This document shows, in pieces, positions 42,634-50,012 of a stretch of 64,000 bases of DNA. Position 1 is the stretch's first letter. Every line of letters starts with the position of its first letter. The stretch is from Oscillospiraceae bacterium. Its GTDB lineage: Bacteria > Bacillota > Clostridia > Oscillospirales > Oscillospiraceae. Both the position numbers and the translations under genes were made by a program. Location: positions 80,719 to 144,718 of the forward strand of contig SVKV01000002.1 of assembly GCA_015068305.1 (NCBI GenBank), in the 5' to 3' direction. The notes under the pieces were generated by a model. It had not been told where the DNA came from. It did not search any database and was given only the letters and a program-made list of their open reading frames with translations.

Positions 42634-43674
42634 ATGGAAGAAAAGATCGTATTCTGTAAAAGCGGCGGCTGAGGCGCCAAACTGGGGCCGGGTGTCCTGA
42701 GTCATGTTTTGAGCAAGCTGCCAAAATGTAAATATGATCCGAATTTGCTCATCGGATTTGACAGCGCAGATGATGCTGCTGTTTATAAAGTCAGTGATGA
42801 TATTGCCGTTGTCCAGACCGTGGACTTTTTTCCTCCGATGGTTGAGGATCCCTATACTTTCGGCAAGATTGCTGCAACCAATGCATTAAGCGACGTTTAT
42901 GCCATGGGCGGCGAAGTGAAGACCGCCATGAATATCGTTTGTTTCCCTCAGAACTGGGATATCAATATGCTGGGTGAAATCCTTCGTGGTGGATCTGAAA
43001 AAGTGATCGAGGCTGGCGGCGTGCTGGTTGGCGGTCACTCTATCAACGATGTGGATGTGAAGTACGGCCTGTCGGTTATGGGCCTCGTCCACCCGGATAA
43101 GATCTATGCCAATAACGGCGGCCATCCCGGTGACAAGCTGATCATCACCAAGCGGCTGGGCGTCGGTATCATCAGTACCGCGCACCGGGTGGGTGAAGCG
43201 ACCCAGGAGGCAATGGATCAGGCAATCGAATCCATGACTTCCCTGAATAAATACGCTGCCCAGTGCTGCAAGAAGTATGATATCCACGGATGTACCGATA
43301 TCACCGGTTTCGGTTTCCTGGGCCACCTGCATGAGATGGTGGACGGCAAGCTTTCCTGTAAGGTCTATGCAGACCAGCTGCCCATTTTCCCGGAGGCGCT
43401 GGAGTATGCAGATGAATTTCTGCTGACGGCTGTTGCCCAGCAGAACCGGAATCACGTGGGCCGCCATGTGCGGTTTGACAAGGACATTTCCTTCGCCATG
43501 CAGGAGGTTATGTTCGATCCCCAGAGCTCCGGCGGCCTGCTGATCGTGTTGCCTCCGGACCAGGCGGATGCCCTGCTGGCTGATATCCAGGCGCTGGGTG
43601 TTCCTTCCGCCATCGTGGGCGAAATGATGGAACCCATGGGAAAAGAAATCATTGTAACCAATTTAAACAAATAA
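42634..43674 (+). CDS. selD: Selenide, water dikinase, itself a selenoprotein (in-frame UGA)
   Basis: A 346-residue enzyme that makes selenophosphate from selenide and ATP. The ATG at 42634 has AAGGAGG seven bases upstream. Codon 13 is TGA (42670-42672) in CKSGG-Sec-GAKLGPG, exactly where E. coli SelD has catalytic Cys17 (GAGCGCK) followed by Lys; here the Lys is residue 16. The frame is open on both sides and the rest is typical: [63 protein letters not shown] and [10 protein letters not shown] plain reading would wrongly begin it at 42709. It implies that the cell has SelA, SelB and tRNA-Sec elsewhere. First gene of the selenium unit. Confidence 0.95.
42672..42698 (+). promoter_or_regulatory. 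Candidate bacterial SECIS element in selD
   Basis: Directly after the UGA, AGGCGCC (42672-42678) can pair with GGTGTCCT (42691-42698), giving seven pairs with one G-U and one bulged U around a 12-base loop that holds GGGG. A hairpin just 3' of the UGA with G in the loop is what SelB recognises in bacteria. Folding was done by hand. Confidence 0.45.
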
Positions 43675-43706
43675 ACACAAAATTACATTATTTGGAGGAA
43701 TTTATC

Positions 43707-44324
43707 ATGATCAAAGTCAATGCCATCGGCGATGCATGCCCCATCCCTGTCGTAAAGACCAAGAATGCCATCAAGGAACTGGGCGGCGCCGGTGTGGTCG
43801 AAGTCCTGGTTGACAACGAAATCGCTGTGCAGAATCTGGGCAAGATGGCCAAGCAGAAGGGCTATGAGTTCAAGTCCGAGAAGCTGGGTGCTGCCGAATA
43901 CCAGGTGACTCTGACTGTCGGCGACAGCGCCGAAGCACAGAATGTGGAGGATATCCCCGAAGTGTGCGCTGTGGTTCCCGGCCACAAGAAGAATGTTGTC
44001 GTTGCCATTAACTCTGCCAAGATGGGTGTTGGTCACGATGAACTGGGCGGCGTGCTGATCAAGGGCTTCATTTTTGCTCTGACCCAGATGGACGAGCTGC
44101 CCTCCGCCATCCTCTTCTACAACGGCGGTGCAACGCTGACCACCGAAGGCTCCGCATCCCTGGATGATCTGAAGAATCTGGAAGCACAGGGTGTTGAGAT
44201 TCTGACCTGCGGCACCTGCCTGAACTACTACGGCCTGGGCGACAAGCTGCGTGTCGGTGAAGTGACCAATATGTACTCCATCGTGGAAAAGCTGACCGGT
44301 GCTGACCTGGTGGTGAAGCCCTGA
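43707..44324 (+). CDS. yedF: Selenium metabolism protein YedF
   Basis: A 205-residue protein. The first 75 residues form a TusA-like domain with the CPxP motif (DACPIPVVKTKNAI, Cys11), which carries sulfur or selenium as a persulfide or perselenide; the second half is a DsrE-like domain (ALTQMDELPSAILFYNGGA, LEAQGVEILTCGTCLNYYG with a Cys pair). This fusion is found next to selD in many clostridia and is thought to deliver selenium to SelD or downstream. Start is ATG 43707 after GGAGGAA. Confidence 0.93.
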   Translation: MIKVNAIGDACPIPVVKTKNAIKELGGAGVVEVLVDNEIAVQNLGKMAKQKGYEFKSEKLGAAEYQVTLTVGDSAEAQNVEDIPEVCAVVPGHKKNVVVAINSAKMGVGHDELGGVLIKGFIFALTQMDELPSAILFYNGGATLTTEGSASLDDLKNLEAQGVEILTCGTCLNYYGLGDKLRVGEVTNMYSIVEKLTGADLVVKP

Positions 44325-44566
44325 TGCGTCAGAAGAAGAAAGCCCTGGTTGTTACCTTTTCCGCAACTTCCGATGCCATGGCGATGGAGCGCTACTGCCT
44401 GGCCCATGAGCTGCCCGGCAGACTGATCCCCATTCCCCGGGAAATCCATGCGGGCTGCGGTCTGGCATGGAAGACGGAGCCTCAGGAGAAGGAGCACTTT
44501 ATGAGTGCCCTCGAAGATGCCGGCATCCGCTGGGAAGCGATGGAAGTGCTGGAGCTTTGGGGGTAA
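44324..44566 (+). CDS. DUF3343 putative Se/S carrier protein
   Basis: An 80-residue protein with AMERYCLAHELPGRLIPIPR and EIHAGCGLAWKTEP, the conserved cysteine-containing area of the DUF3343 family. It starts on the last base of the yedF stop (TGATG), so translation is coupled. These proteins sit with SelD and YedF in selenium-using anaerobes and are proposed as small selenium or sulfur carriers; direct proof is limited. Confidence 0.88.
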   Translation: MRQKKKALVVTFSATSDAMAMERYCLAHELPGRLIPIPREIHAGCGLAWKTEPQEKEHFMSALEDAGIRWEAMEVLELWG

Positions 44567-44572
44567 GCACAG

Positions 44573-45718
44573 ATGATTTATCTTGATAATGCGGCGACCA
44601 CCCGTCAGAAGCCCCGGCAGGTGATCGATGCGGTGGTCAACGCCATGACCACCATGGGCAATGCCTCCCGGGGTGCCCACGGAAGCTCCCTGCAGGCTGC
44701 CCGGGCAGTATATGACACCCGGTGCAAGCTGGCGAAGCTTTTTGGCTGCAGCCGGGCCGACCATGTGATTTTTACATCCAATTCCACAGAGGCGCTGAAT
44801 ATCGCTATCAGCGGCATCTGCAACACGGGGGATCATGTGATCAGTACCGTTCTGGAGCACAATTCCGTCCTTCGGCCCCTGTACCGGCTGGAGTCGGAGG
44901 GCGTGATTTCCCTCAGCTTTGTGTCTGCGGATAAGCAGGGCAGACCCCATATGGGGGAATTTGAATCTCTGATTCAGCCCAATACCCGGGCCATCGTCTG
45001 CACCCATGCCTCCAATCTGACCGGCGAGATCGTGGATATTGCAGCAGTCGGCGCCGTTGCAAAAAAGCACGGGGTACTTCTGATTGTGGATGCCTCCCAG
45101 ACCGGCGGCTGTGTTCCCATCAATATGGAAGCCATGGGCATTGATGTGCTCTGCTTCACCGGCCACAAGGGCCTCTACGGCCCCCAGGGAACCGGCGGCC
45201 TGTGCATCCGGGAGGGTGTGCAGATCCGGCCCTTTAAGGTGGGCGGCTCCGGAATCCATTCCTATATGAAGCACCAGCCGGAGGAATATCCCACCCGTCT
45301 GGAAGCAGGTACGCTGAACAGCCACGGTGTGATGGGTCTGTCTGCCGCCCTGGATTTTCTGGAGGAAACCGGCGTGGAGACCATCGCCCGGAAAGAGCAT
45401 GAGCTGATGATGCGCTTCTATAACGGTGTTGTAAACTTACCCGGTGTGACGGTTTACGGTGACTTCTCCGAAGGTCATCAGAGAACCGCAGTGGTGACGC
45501 TGAATATCCATGATTATGATTCCAGCGCGGTATCCGATGAACTGAGTGAATGCTATGATATCGCCACCCGCCCCGGTGCACACTGCGCACCTTTGATGCA
45601 CCATGCCCTCGGCACTGTGGAGCAGGGTGCTGTCCGGTTCAGCTTCTCCTGGTTTACCACGGAGGATGAAGTGGATGCAGCCATTGCGGCCGTGAAGGAA
45701 ATCGCAGAGAGTGAATAA
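44573..45718 (+). CDS. Class V aminotransferase, cysteine desulfurase of the EF2568 (selenium-linked) family
   Basis: A 381-residue PLP enzyme. Cofactor Lys199 lies in CFTGHKGLYGPQG; the active cysteine is probably Cys338 in RPGAHCAPLMHHALG. IYLDNAATTRQKPRQV and FTSNSTEALNIAISG are typical of the CsdB/SufS-like group. The EF2568 branch is found beside selD, yedF and DUF3343 and is associated with selenium-dependent molybdenum hydroxylases. It likely frees selenium or sulfur from (seleno)cysteine for SelD. Ends with a terminator. Confidence 0.92.
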   Translation: MIYLDNAATTRQKPRQVIDAVVNAMTTMGNASRGAHGSSLQAARAVYDTRCKLAKLFGCSRADHVIFTSNSTEALNIAISGICNTGDHVISTVLEHNSVLRPLYRLESEGVISLSFVSADKQGRPHMGEFESLIQPNTRAIVCTHASNLTGEIVDIAAVGAVAKKHGVLLIVDASQTGGCVPINMEAMGIDVLCFTGHKGLYGPQGTGGLCIREGVQIRPFKVGGSGIHSYMKHQPEEYPTRLEAGTLNSHGVMGLSAALDFLEETGVETIARKEHELMMRFYNGVVNLPGVTVYGDFSEGHQRTAVVTLNIHDYDSSAVSDELSECYDIATRPGAHCAPLMHHALGTVEQGAVRFSFSWFTTEDEVDAAIAAVKEIAESE

Positions 45719-45723
45719 AACGC

Positions 45724-45762
45724 AAAGAGCCAACTGCCTGAATGAACAGTTGGCTCTTTCTT
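45724..45762 (+). terminator. Terminator of the selenium operon
   Basis: Perfect 13-bp stem AAAGAGCCAACTG/CAGTTGGCTCTTT with a ten-base loop and TTTCTTT tail. Confidence 0.92.
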
Positions 45763-45870
45763 TAAGTTTTTTGGCATTCATAATTTCGTAACAAATTCGA
45801 AACATTTTCACAGGTAAAGTAATGTAGAATCATTCCAGAATTTCTATTTACAGGCAAAAGGAATGTCACT

Positions 45871-47022
45871 ATGAAGATTCTGATTACAACAGACCTCTAT
45901 ACCACCGCCACCAACGGCGTGGTTACATCTGTGAACAATCTGATGGAAGAACTGGAAAAGAAGGGCCATGAGGTGCGGGTTCTGACCGTATCGGAGCGGC
46001 TGCGCAGCCATAAGGACGGAAATATTTATTTTATCAAGTCGGTGCCCCTGGATGTTGTTTATCCGGACGTGCGGATGCCGGTGTCTTACCGACACAGATA
46101 TTTGCGGGAGTTGGTGGAATGGCACCCCGACGTGATTCACAGCCAGTGTGAGTATTTCAGCTATCAGTTTGCAAAATACATTTCCCGGAAAACCCATGCG
46201 CCGATCGTTCATACCTACCACACCCTGTATGAGCAGTATGTGACCTATATTTTCCCGAGCCAGCGGATCGGTGCATTTTTCGTGGGAAAACTGTCGAAGC
46301 TGCGGCTGCGCAATGCAGAAGCCATTGTCGCCCCGACCCACAAGGTTGAGGATGTTCTGAAAAACTACGGCATCCACAATCCCATCCATGTGGTTCCCAG
46401 CGGAATCGCCCTGGAACAGCACAAGGAGCGGATCACGGATGAGGAGCGGACAGCTCGCCGCAGAGAACTGGGAATTCCCGACGACTGCACGGTTTTGCTG
46501 AATCTGGGACGCCTCGGCACGGAGAAAAATCTGCCGGAGCTGGTGGAATTGTTCCACATGGCGCTTTCCCATAACCGGAAGATCATGCTGATGTTTGTCG
46601 GTGACGGTCCTGCCAGAAAAGAGCTGGAGGAACTGACGGAAAAGCTGGAAATCCGGGAGCATGTGATCTTTACCGGTATGGTGGACCCGACGGAAGTACA
46701 CAAGTACTATCAGCTGGGCGATGTCTTTGTCAGTGCATCCACCAGCGAGACCCAGGGACTGACCTATGTGGAGGCAGCCGCCAACGGACTGCCCCTGCTG
46801 TGCCGGCAGGATCCCTGCCTGGATGGAGTCCTGGTGCCCGGCAGCAACGGTTTTGCCTATGAGGCAGAGGAAGAGTTCTGTGAGATCATTGATACGATTT
46901 TGCAGAATCCGGACTGGTGCCACACTGCCGGTCAGAAGAGCGAAAAAATTGCGGCCACCTTTGACAAGAGTCACTTTGCCGAAAAGATTGAGGATGTCTA
47001 CGAGGCAGTTGTATCCAAATAA
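45871..47022 (+). CDS. Glycosyltransferase family 4
   Basis: A 383-residue GT-B fold enzyme. The N-terminal lobe has TTDLYTTATNGVVTSVNNLM and the C-terminal lobe the nucleotide-sugar site (VVPSGIALEQHKERI, LLNLGRLGTEKNLPELVE, FVGDGPARKELEEL, VFVSASTSETQGLTYVEAAA). The 'TYxPxxNGV' type opening and E-x7-E motif match diacylglycerol glucosyltransferases of Firmicutes, which make glycolipid anchors. Other membrane-glycan roles are possible. Single gene with the ATG after AAAAGGAATG. Confidence 0.85.
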   Translation: MKILITTDLYTTATNGVVTSVNNLMEELEKKGHEVRVLTVSERLRSHKDGNIYFIKSVPLDVVYPDVRMPVSYRHRYLRELVEWHPDVIHSQCEYFSYQFAKYISRKTHAPIVHTYHTLYEQYVTYIFPSQRIGAFFVGKLSKLRLRNAEAIVAPTHKVEDVLKNYGIHNPIHVVPSGIALEQHKERITDEERTARRRELGIPDDCTVLLNLGRLGTEKNLPELVELFHMALSHNRKIMLMFVGDGPARKELEELTEKLEIREHVIFTGMVDPTEVHKYYQLGDVFVSASTSETQGLTYVEAAANGLPLLCRQDPCLDGVLVPGSNGFAYEAEEEFCEIIDTILQNPDWCHTAGQKSEKIAATFDKSHFAEKIEDVYEAVVSK

Positions 47023-47044
47023 AGCAAAAATACAGCGGTTTGAC

Positions 47045-47073
47045 TTGTATTAGCGCAATCGGATTGCTATAAT
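47045..47073 (+). promoter_or_regulatory. Promoter for the coiled-coil gene
   Basis: TTGTAT (47045-47050), 17 bp, TATAAT (47068-47073), about 20 bases before the ATG, so the leader is very short. Confidence 0.65.
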
Positions 47074-47094
47074 GGAAACCGGAAGGGGTGTGAG

Positions 47095-47415
47095 ATGATG
47101 GAATTGCTGTTGAATACCCAGGAAGAGCGTTGCCGGATCCAGGTCTATAATGAATACTTGAAAAAGATTCCCCAGCTGCTCCAGCAGCTGGAGGTGGTGG
47201 AAACCATGTACGAGAAGGCTGTGATGGAAGAGGCTATGCTTCCGGAGGAGAGCAAGCGGGACTGGAGCGCACAGCAGTATGCCCAGCGCCTGTCCCGAAC
47301 CAGGGAGCAGTGCAGAGTGCGCGCTGCAGACATCCGTCAGCAGTGCAGTCTTATTTTCTCCCTGAAAGAGCAGATTGAAAACGAGAGTGCCACCCTGAAA
47401 GCGCTGATGAAGTAA
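47095..47415 (+). CDS. Short coiled-coil protein of unknown function
   Basis: A 106-residue protein almost wholly helical in character: rich in Glu, Gln, Arg and Leu with heptad-like spacing (YLKKIPQLLQQLEVVETMYE, SRTREQCRVRAADIRQQC). GGAAGGGGTG precedes the ATG and a good promoter and terminator frame it, which favours a real gene. No cleavage signal or membrane segment. Family not recognised. Confidence 0.72.
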   Translation: MMELLLNTQEERCRIQVYNEYLKKIPQLLQQLEVVETMYEKAVMEEAMLPEESKRDWSAQQYAQRLSRTREQCRVRAADIRQQCSLIFSLKEQIENESATLKALMK

Positions 47416-47421
47416 AAAGAG

Positions 47422-47456
47422 AAGTCCCGGCTGGATTTCCAGCCGGGACTTTTTTG
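47422..47456 (+). terminator. Terminator after the coiled-coil gene
   Basis: Perfect stem AAGTCCCGGCTGG/CCAGCCGGGACTT with a four-base loop and TTTTTTG tail. Confidence 0.93.
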
Positions 47457-47828
47457 TGCTTTAAAATTATTCCCACTCGCCGGATTATATCCGTTTCTAA
47501 ACTTTTCTGTTTAGAGAATATGATACGTGGTGGTTTTATTTGGTACCAATTATACTCATCCTACGGTCTATACGGATTTTTGCTATCAAAAATCTATCAC
47601 CGCAGATATATCACCGGTTACTCTTGAGGCTAGTGTACGGTTGGCTTGGATGTATTATAGCATATTCAGTACAGATTTTCAAGAAGGAGACCACTACATT
47701 TAATGGTGACACCCCCTCTCCTGATTGATAGCTCTGTTGGTCAGGAAGAAAGCGCAAATGCGATTTACCACTACATCCAGACACGGAGAAAATAATCATT
47801 TGATGTAAAAAAGTAGAGAAGGAGGAAA
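47457..47828. other. Gene-free A/T-rich stretch between the glycosyltransferase region and the glycosidase cluster
   Basis: About 370 bases with clearly lower G+C than the surroundings. Only short open frames without ribosome sites are present. The start of the region (TTATTCCCACTCG) and the mixture of short A/T-rich pieces look like the debris of lost or inserted DNA rather than a regulatory region. Nothing functional is supported. Confidence 0.5.
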
Positions 47829-47985
47829 TTATCCAAACAAAACCTGATTAACGATGCCTTCCAGCCGCTCCTGTTTGCCAGAGCCGGGAAGTTCGGGTGC
47901 GCCCATGTTTTCTGCATAGGCTGCCAGCTCTTCCAGAGTGGCTTCGCTGGAAACGATTTTCGCACCAATGTCGGAATTATTTCTA
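47829..47985 (-). pseudogene. C-terminal fragment of a lost gene at the end of the glycosidase cluster
   Basis: A reading frame of about 50 codons before a TAA at 47829-47831 carries protein-like sequence: GAKIVSSEATLEELAAYAEN, MGAPELPGSGKQERLEGIV, NQVLFG. It has no start or ribosome site near 47985, and further upstream the frame runs into the coding region of the SGNH hydrolase in another frame. It looks like the tail of a gene whose 5' part was deleted. I cannot name the family. Confidence 0.45.
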
Positions 47986-48009
47986 TCCCTGTCCAACAAC
48001 CGGGTAGAT

Positions 48010-48705
48010 CTACAAGGTTGATTCATGACAGATGTATTGTACAATCTGCTTATTCCCTTCTGCATTGGGATGAATCCCATCCGGGAACCATTCTGGATGA
48101 TTCTGGGTAAAGGCATACAGGTCAATCACGGGGATCTCCATCTCTCGTGTGGTTTCGTCGATGATTCCTCCAATCGTGCAGAGAACATCGTCCTGAACAT
48201 CGAAGGGCACTACTCCGGTTTTCTTCGATGGAAATGCCTTGGGCGGCTTCATGACGGTCACAGTTCCTTTGGACTTGCAGCGCAATAAAAGGGCAGCCAA
48301 TTCCTCCCGATACCCTGCTTCATTCCAATTGAACGGCTTGCTGTCGTTGGTGCCCAGCATGATTAGATAGTGCACATCCTCTATCTGAAAAGCCTTGGCA
48401 TAATGGGGTTCCTTTGCGTAGGGCATATCTCCTGTGGATAACAGTGTACGCCCGGAGATGCCGAAGTTCATGACCTGATAATCTTCACCCAGCAACCCTT
48501 GCAGATGAGCCGGATAGGAGCGCCACTTCTGAAAAGGCACCACACCGGCACCAAAGGTGATGCTGTCACCGATGCAGACGATATGCTTTTTCCCTTTTAC
48601 GGGTTTGGGAACTGCCGGATGCCAGTTCCGATAATGTCCATATACGGCAGCTCCGGCGATCAGAGCCAATGCTGCAGCCACTCCGATGAGCAGTTCCGGC
48701 TTCAC
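48010..48705 (-). CDS. SGNH/GDSL-type hydrolase (esterase), membrane-anchored or exported
   Basis: A 231-residue protein with an N-terminal hydrophobic segment (about 4-22, LLIGVAAALALIAGAAVY) acting as anchor or signal. The catalytic blocks are HIVCIGDSITFGAG (Ser), VMNFGISGRT (Gly), YLIMLGTNDSK (Asn) and DGIHPNAEGN (Asp/His). Such enzymes remove acetyl or other acyl groups from plant glycans and glycosides. It overlaps the GH1 gene by four bases and is the last intact gene of the cluster, so deacylation of the same substrate is a fair guess. Confidence 0.85.
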   Translation of the reverse strand: MKPELLIGVAAALALIAGAAVYGHYRNWHPAVPKPVKGKKHIVCIGDSITFGAGVVPFQKWRSYPAHLQGLLGEDYQVMNFGISGRTLLSTGDMPYAKEPHYAKAFQIEDVHYLIMLGTNDSKPFNWNEAGYREELAALLLRCKSKGTVTVMKPPKAFPSKKTGVVPFDVQDDVLCTIGGIIDETTREMEIPVIDLYAFTQNHPEWFPDGIHPNAEGNKQIVQYICHESTL

Positions 48706-50012
48706 AGGCTATCACCGCCAGTTTCGATGATTCGCTTATACTCGTAGGCAGAGTCTTTCAGCGTCCGCTTCTTGGTTTCATAGTCCACATGGATGAGGCC
48801 GAATCGGGGACCGTAGCCTTCTGCCCACTCGAAATTATCCATCAGCGACCAATACTGATACCCCAGCACCGGAATCCCCTCAGAAACCGCCCGCTTCACA
48901 TTGGCAAGATACTCCTTCATAAAGCCGATCCGCTTATTGTCTGTCACATTTCCATCTGTAACGGTATCGTTGTCTGCCATACCATTTTCGGTCACCAGGA
49001 TAGGCAGTCCATAGCGCTCATGATAGAAACGGATGGTCCAGTACAGGCACCGGCCATCGATGACCCATCCCATGGAGGTCTTGCGCTCCTCGGGCACGGA
49101 ATCAGAAGTTCCGTACCAGTTGTTTTGGAAGGGTGCATAGACATTGACGCCAATAAAGTCCAGATCGCATTGGATCCTGGGCATATCCTTTTTCCGGGTG
49201 CGGTAGACACCGTAGGCCGTCACCGTCTGGCCCTTGAGGATAGGGTCTCCCCACCAGCGGTTGCCCATAGTACCGATACCCTTGTAGAAGCTGTCGTGCC
49301 GGGCCTGCTGAACAGAGCCATCACTTTCATCCTTGGGGACAAAGGCGCCTGCCGCCATAGCAATACCGATCTTTACCGGCTGTTTAGCGTGCTTACGCAC
49401 GGTCTTTACAGACTCTGCGTGAGCCAGTAGGCAGATCCGGGTCAGCTTGGACAGAGCCAGATAATTCTTGATGAAAGGTGCGTGATTACCGGTCATGTGG
49501 CCGTTCATAATGAAGCACTGGGGTTCGTTCATGGGAATCCAGTATTTCACCCGGTCGGAAAGGGCCTCGACCACCACTTTCGTATATTCGGCAAAGAGTG
49601 GAATGATGCTTTCGCTGAGCCAGCCGCCCTTTTCCTGCACCCATACCGGCAGATCCCAGTGATAGATGGTCACCATAGGCTCGATGCCGTTTGCGATCAA
49701 TTCGTCCACCAGTTCGGAATAGAATTGCAATCCCTTGGGGTTCACTTTTCCCTCCGCCGGAATCACACGGGGCCAGGAGATGGAGAAGCGGTAGCTTTTC
49801 AGCCCCAGCTCCTTCATCAGGGCCACATCCTCCTTCATGCGGTGGTATTGGTCGCAGGCATCGTGACAGGTATCGTTATTCTTGATCTTCCCGGCAGGGG
49901 CAACATCCCAGATGCTGGGAGACCTGCCGTCAACATTCCAACCGCCTTCGATCTGGGGTGCCGCCGTTGCCGCGCCCCAGAAAAAATCCTTGGGAAATAC
50001 GGATTCGTTCAT
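48702..50012 (-). CDS. Glycoside hydrolase family 1 beta-glucosidase
   Basis: A 436-residue cytoplasmic GH1 enzyme. FPKDFFWGAATAAPQIEGGW is the family start, the acid/base is Glu163 in WIPMNEPQ and the nucleophile Glu342 in LPILVTENGM. No phospho-sugar-binding basic motif is evident, so it probably acts on plain beta-glucosides. It overlaps GH78 upstream and the SGNH gene downstream by four bases each, a sign of tight coupling. In the cluster it could remove a beta-linked glucose exposed when rhamnose is taken off. Confidence 0.93.
   Translation of the reverse strand: MNESVFPKDFFWGAATAAPQIEGGWNVDGRSPSIWDVAPAGKIKNNDTCHDACDQYHRMKEDVALMKELGLKSYRFSISWPRVIPAEGKVNPKGLQFYSELVDELIANGIEPMVTIYHWDLPVWVQEKGGWLSESIIPLFAEYTKVVVEALSDRVKYWIPMNEPQCFIMNGHMTGNHAPFIKNYLALSKLTRICLLAHAESVKTVRKHAKQPVKIGIAMAAGAFVPKDESDGSVQQARHDSFYKGIGTMGNRWWGDPILKGQTVTAYGVYRTRKKDMPRIQCDLDFIGVNVYAPFQNNWYGTSDSVPEERKTSMGWVIDGRCLYWTIRFYHERYGLPILVTENGMADNDTVTDGNVTDNKRIGFMKEYLANVKRAVSEGIPVLGYQYWSLMDNFEWAEGYGPRFGLIHVDYETKKRTLKDSAYEYKRIIETGGDSL

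Noticed and set aside
42634..42672. selD as a pseudogene broken by a nonsense codon
   Set aside because: The stop is UGA, lies exactly at the catalytic Cys/Sec position, has a possible SECIS after it, and the gene lies in a selenium operon.
47457..47828. A 62-codon frame at 47540-47728 as a gene
   Set aside because: No ribosome site, no family features, in an A/T-rich stretch that looks decayed.
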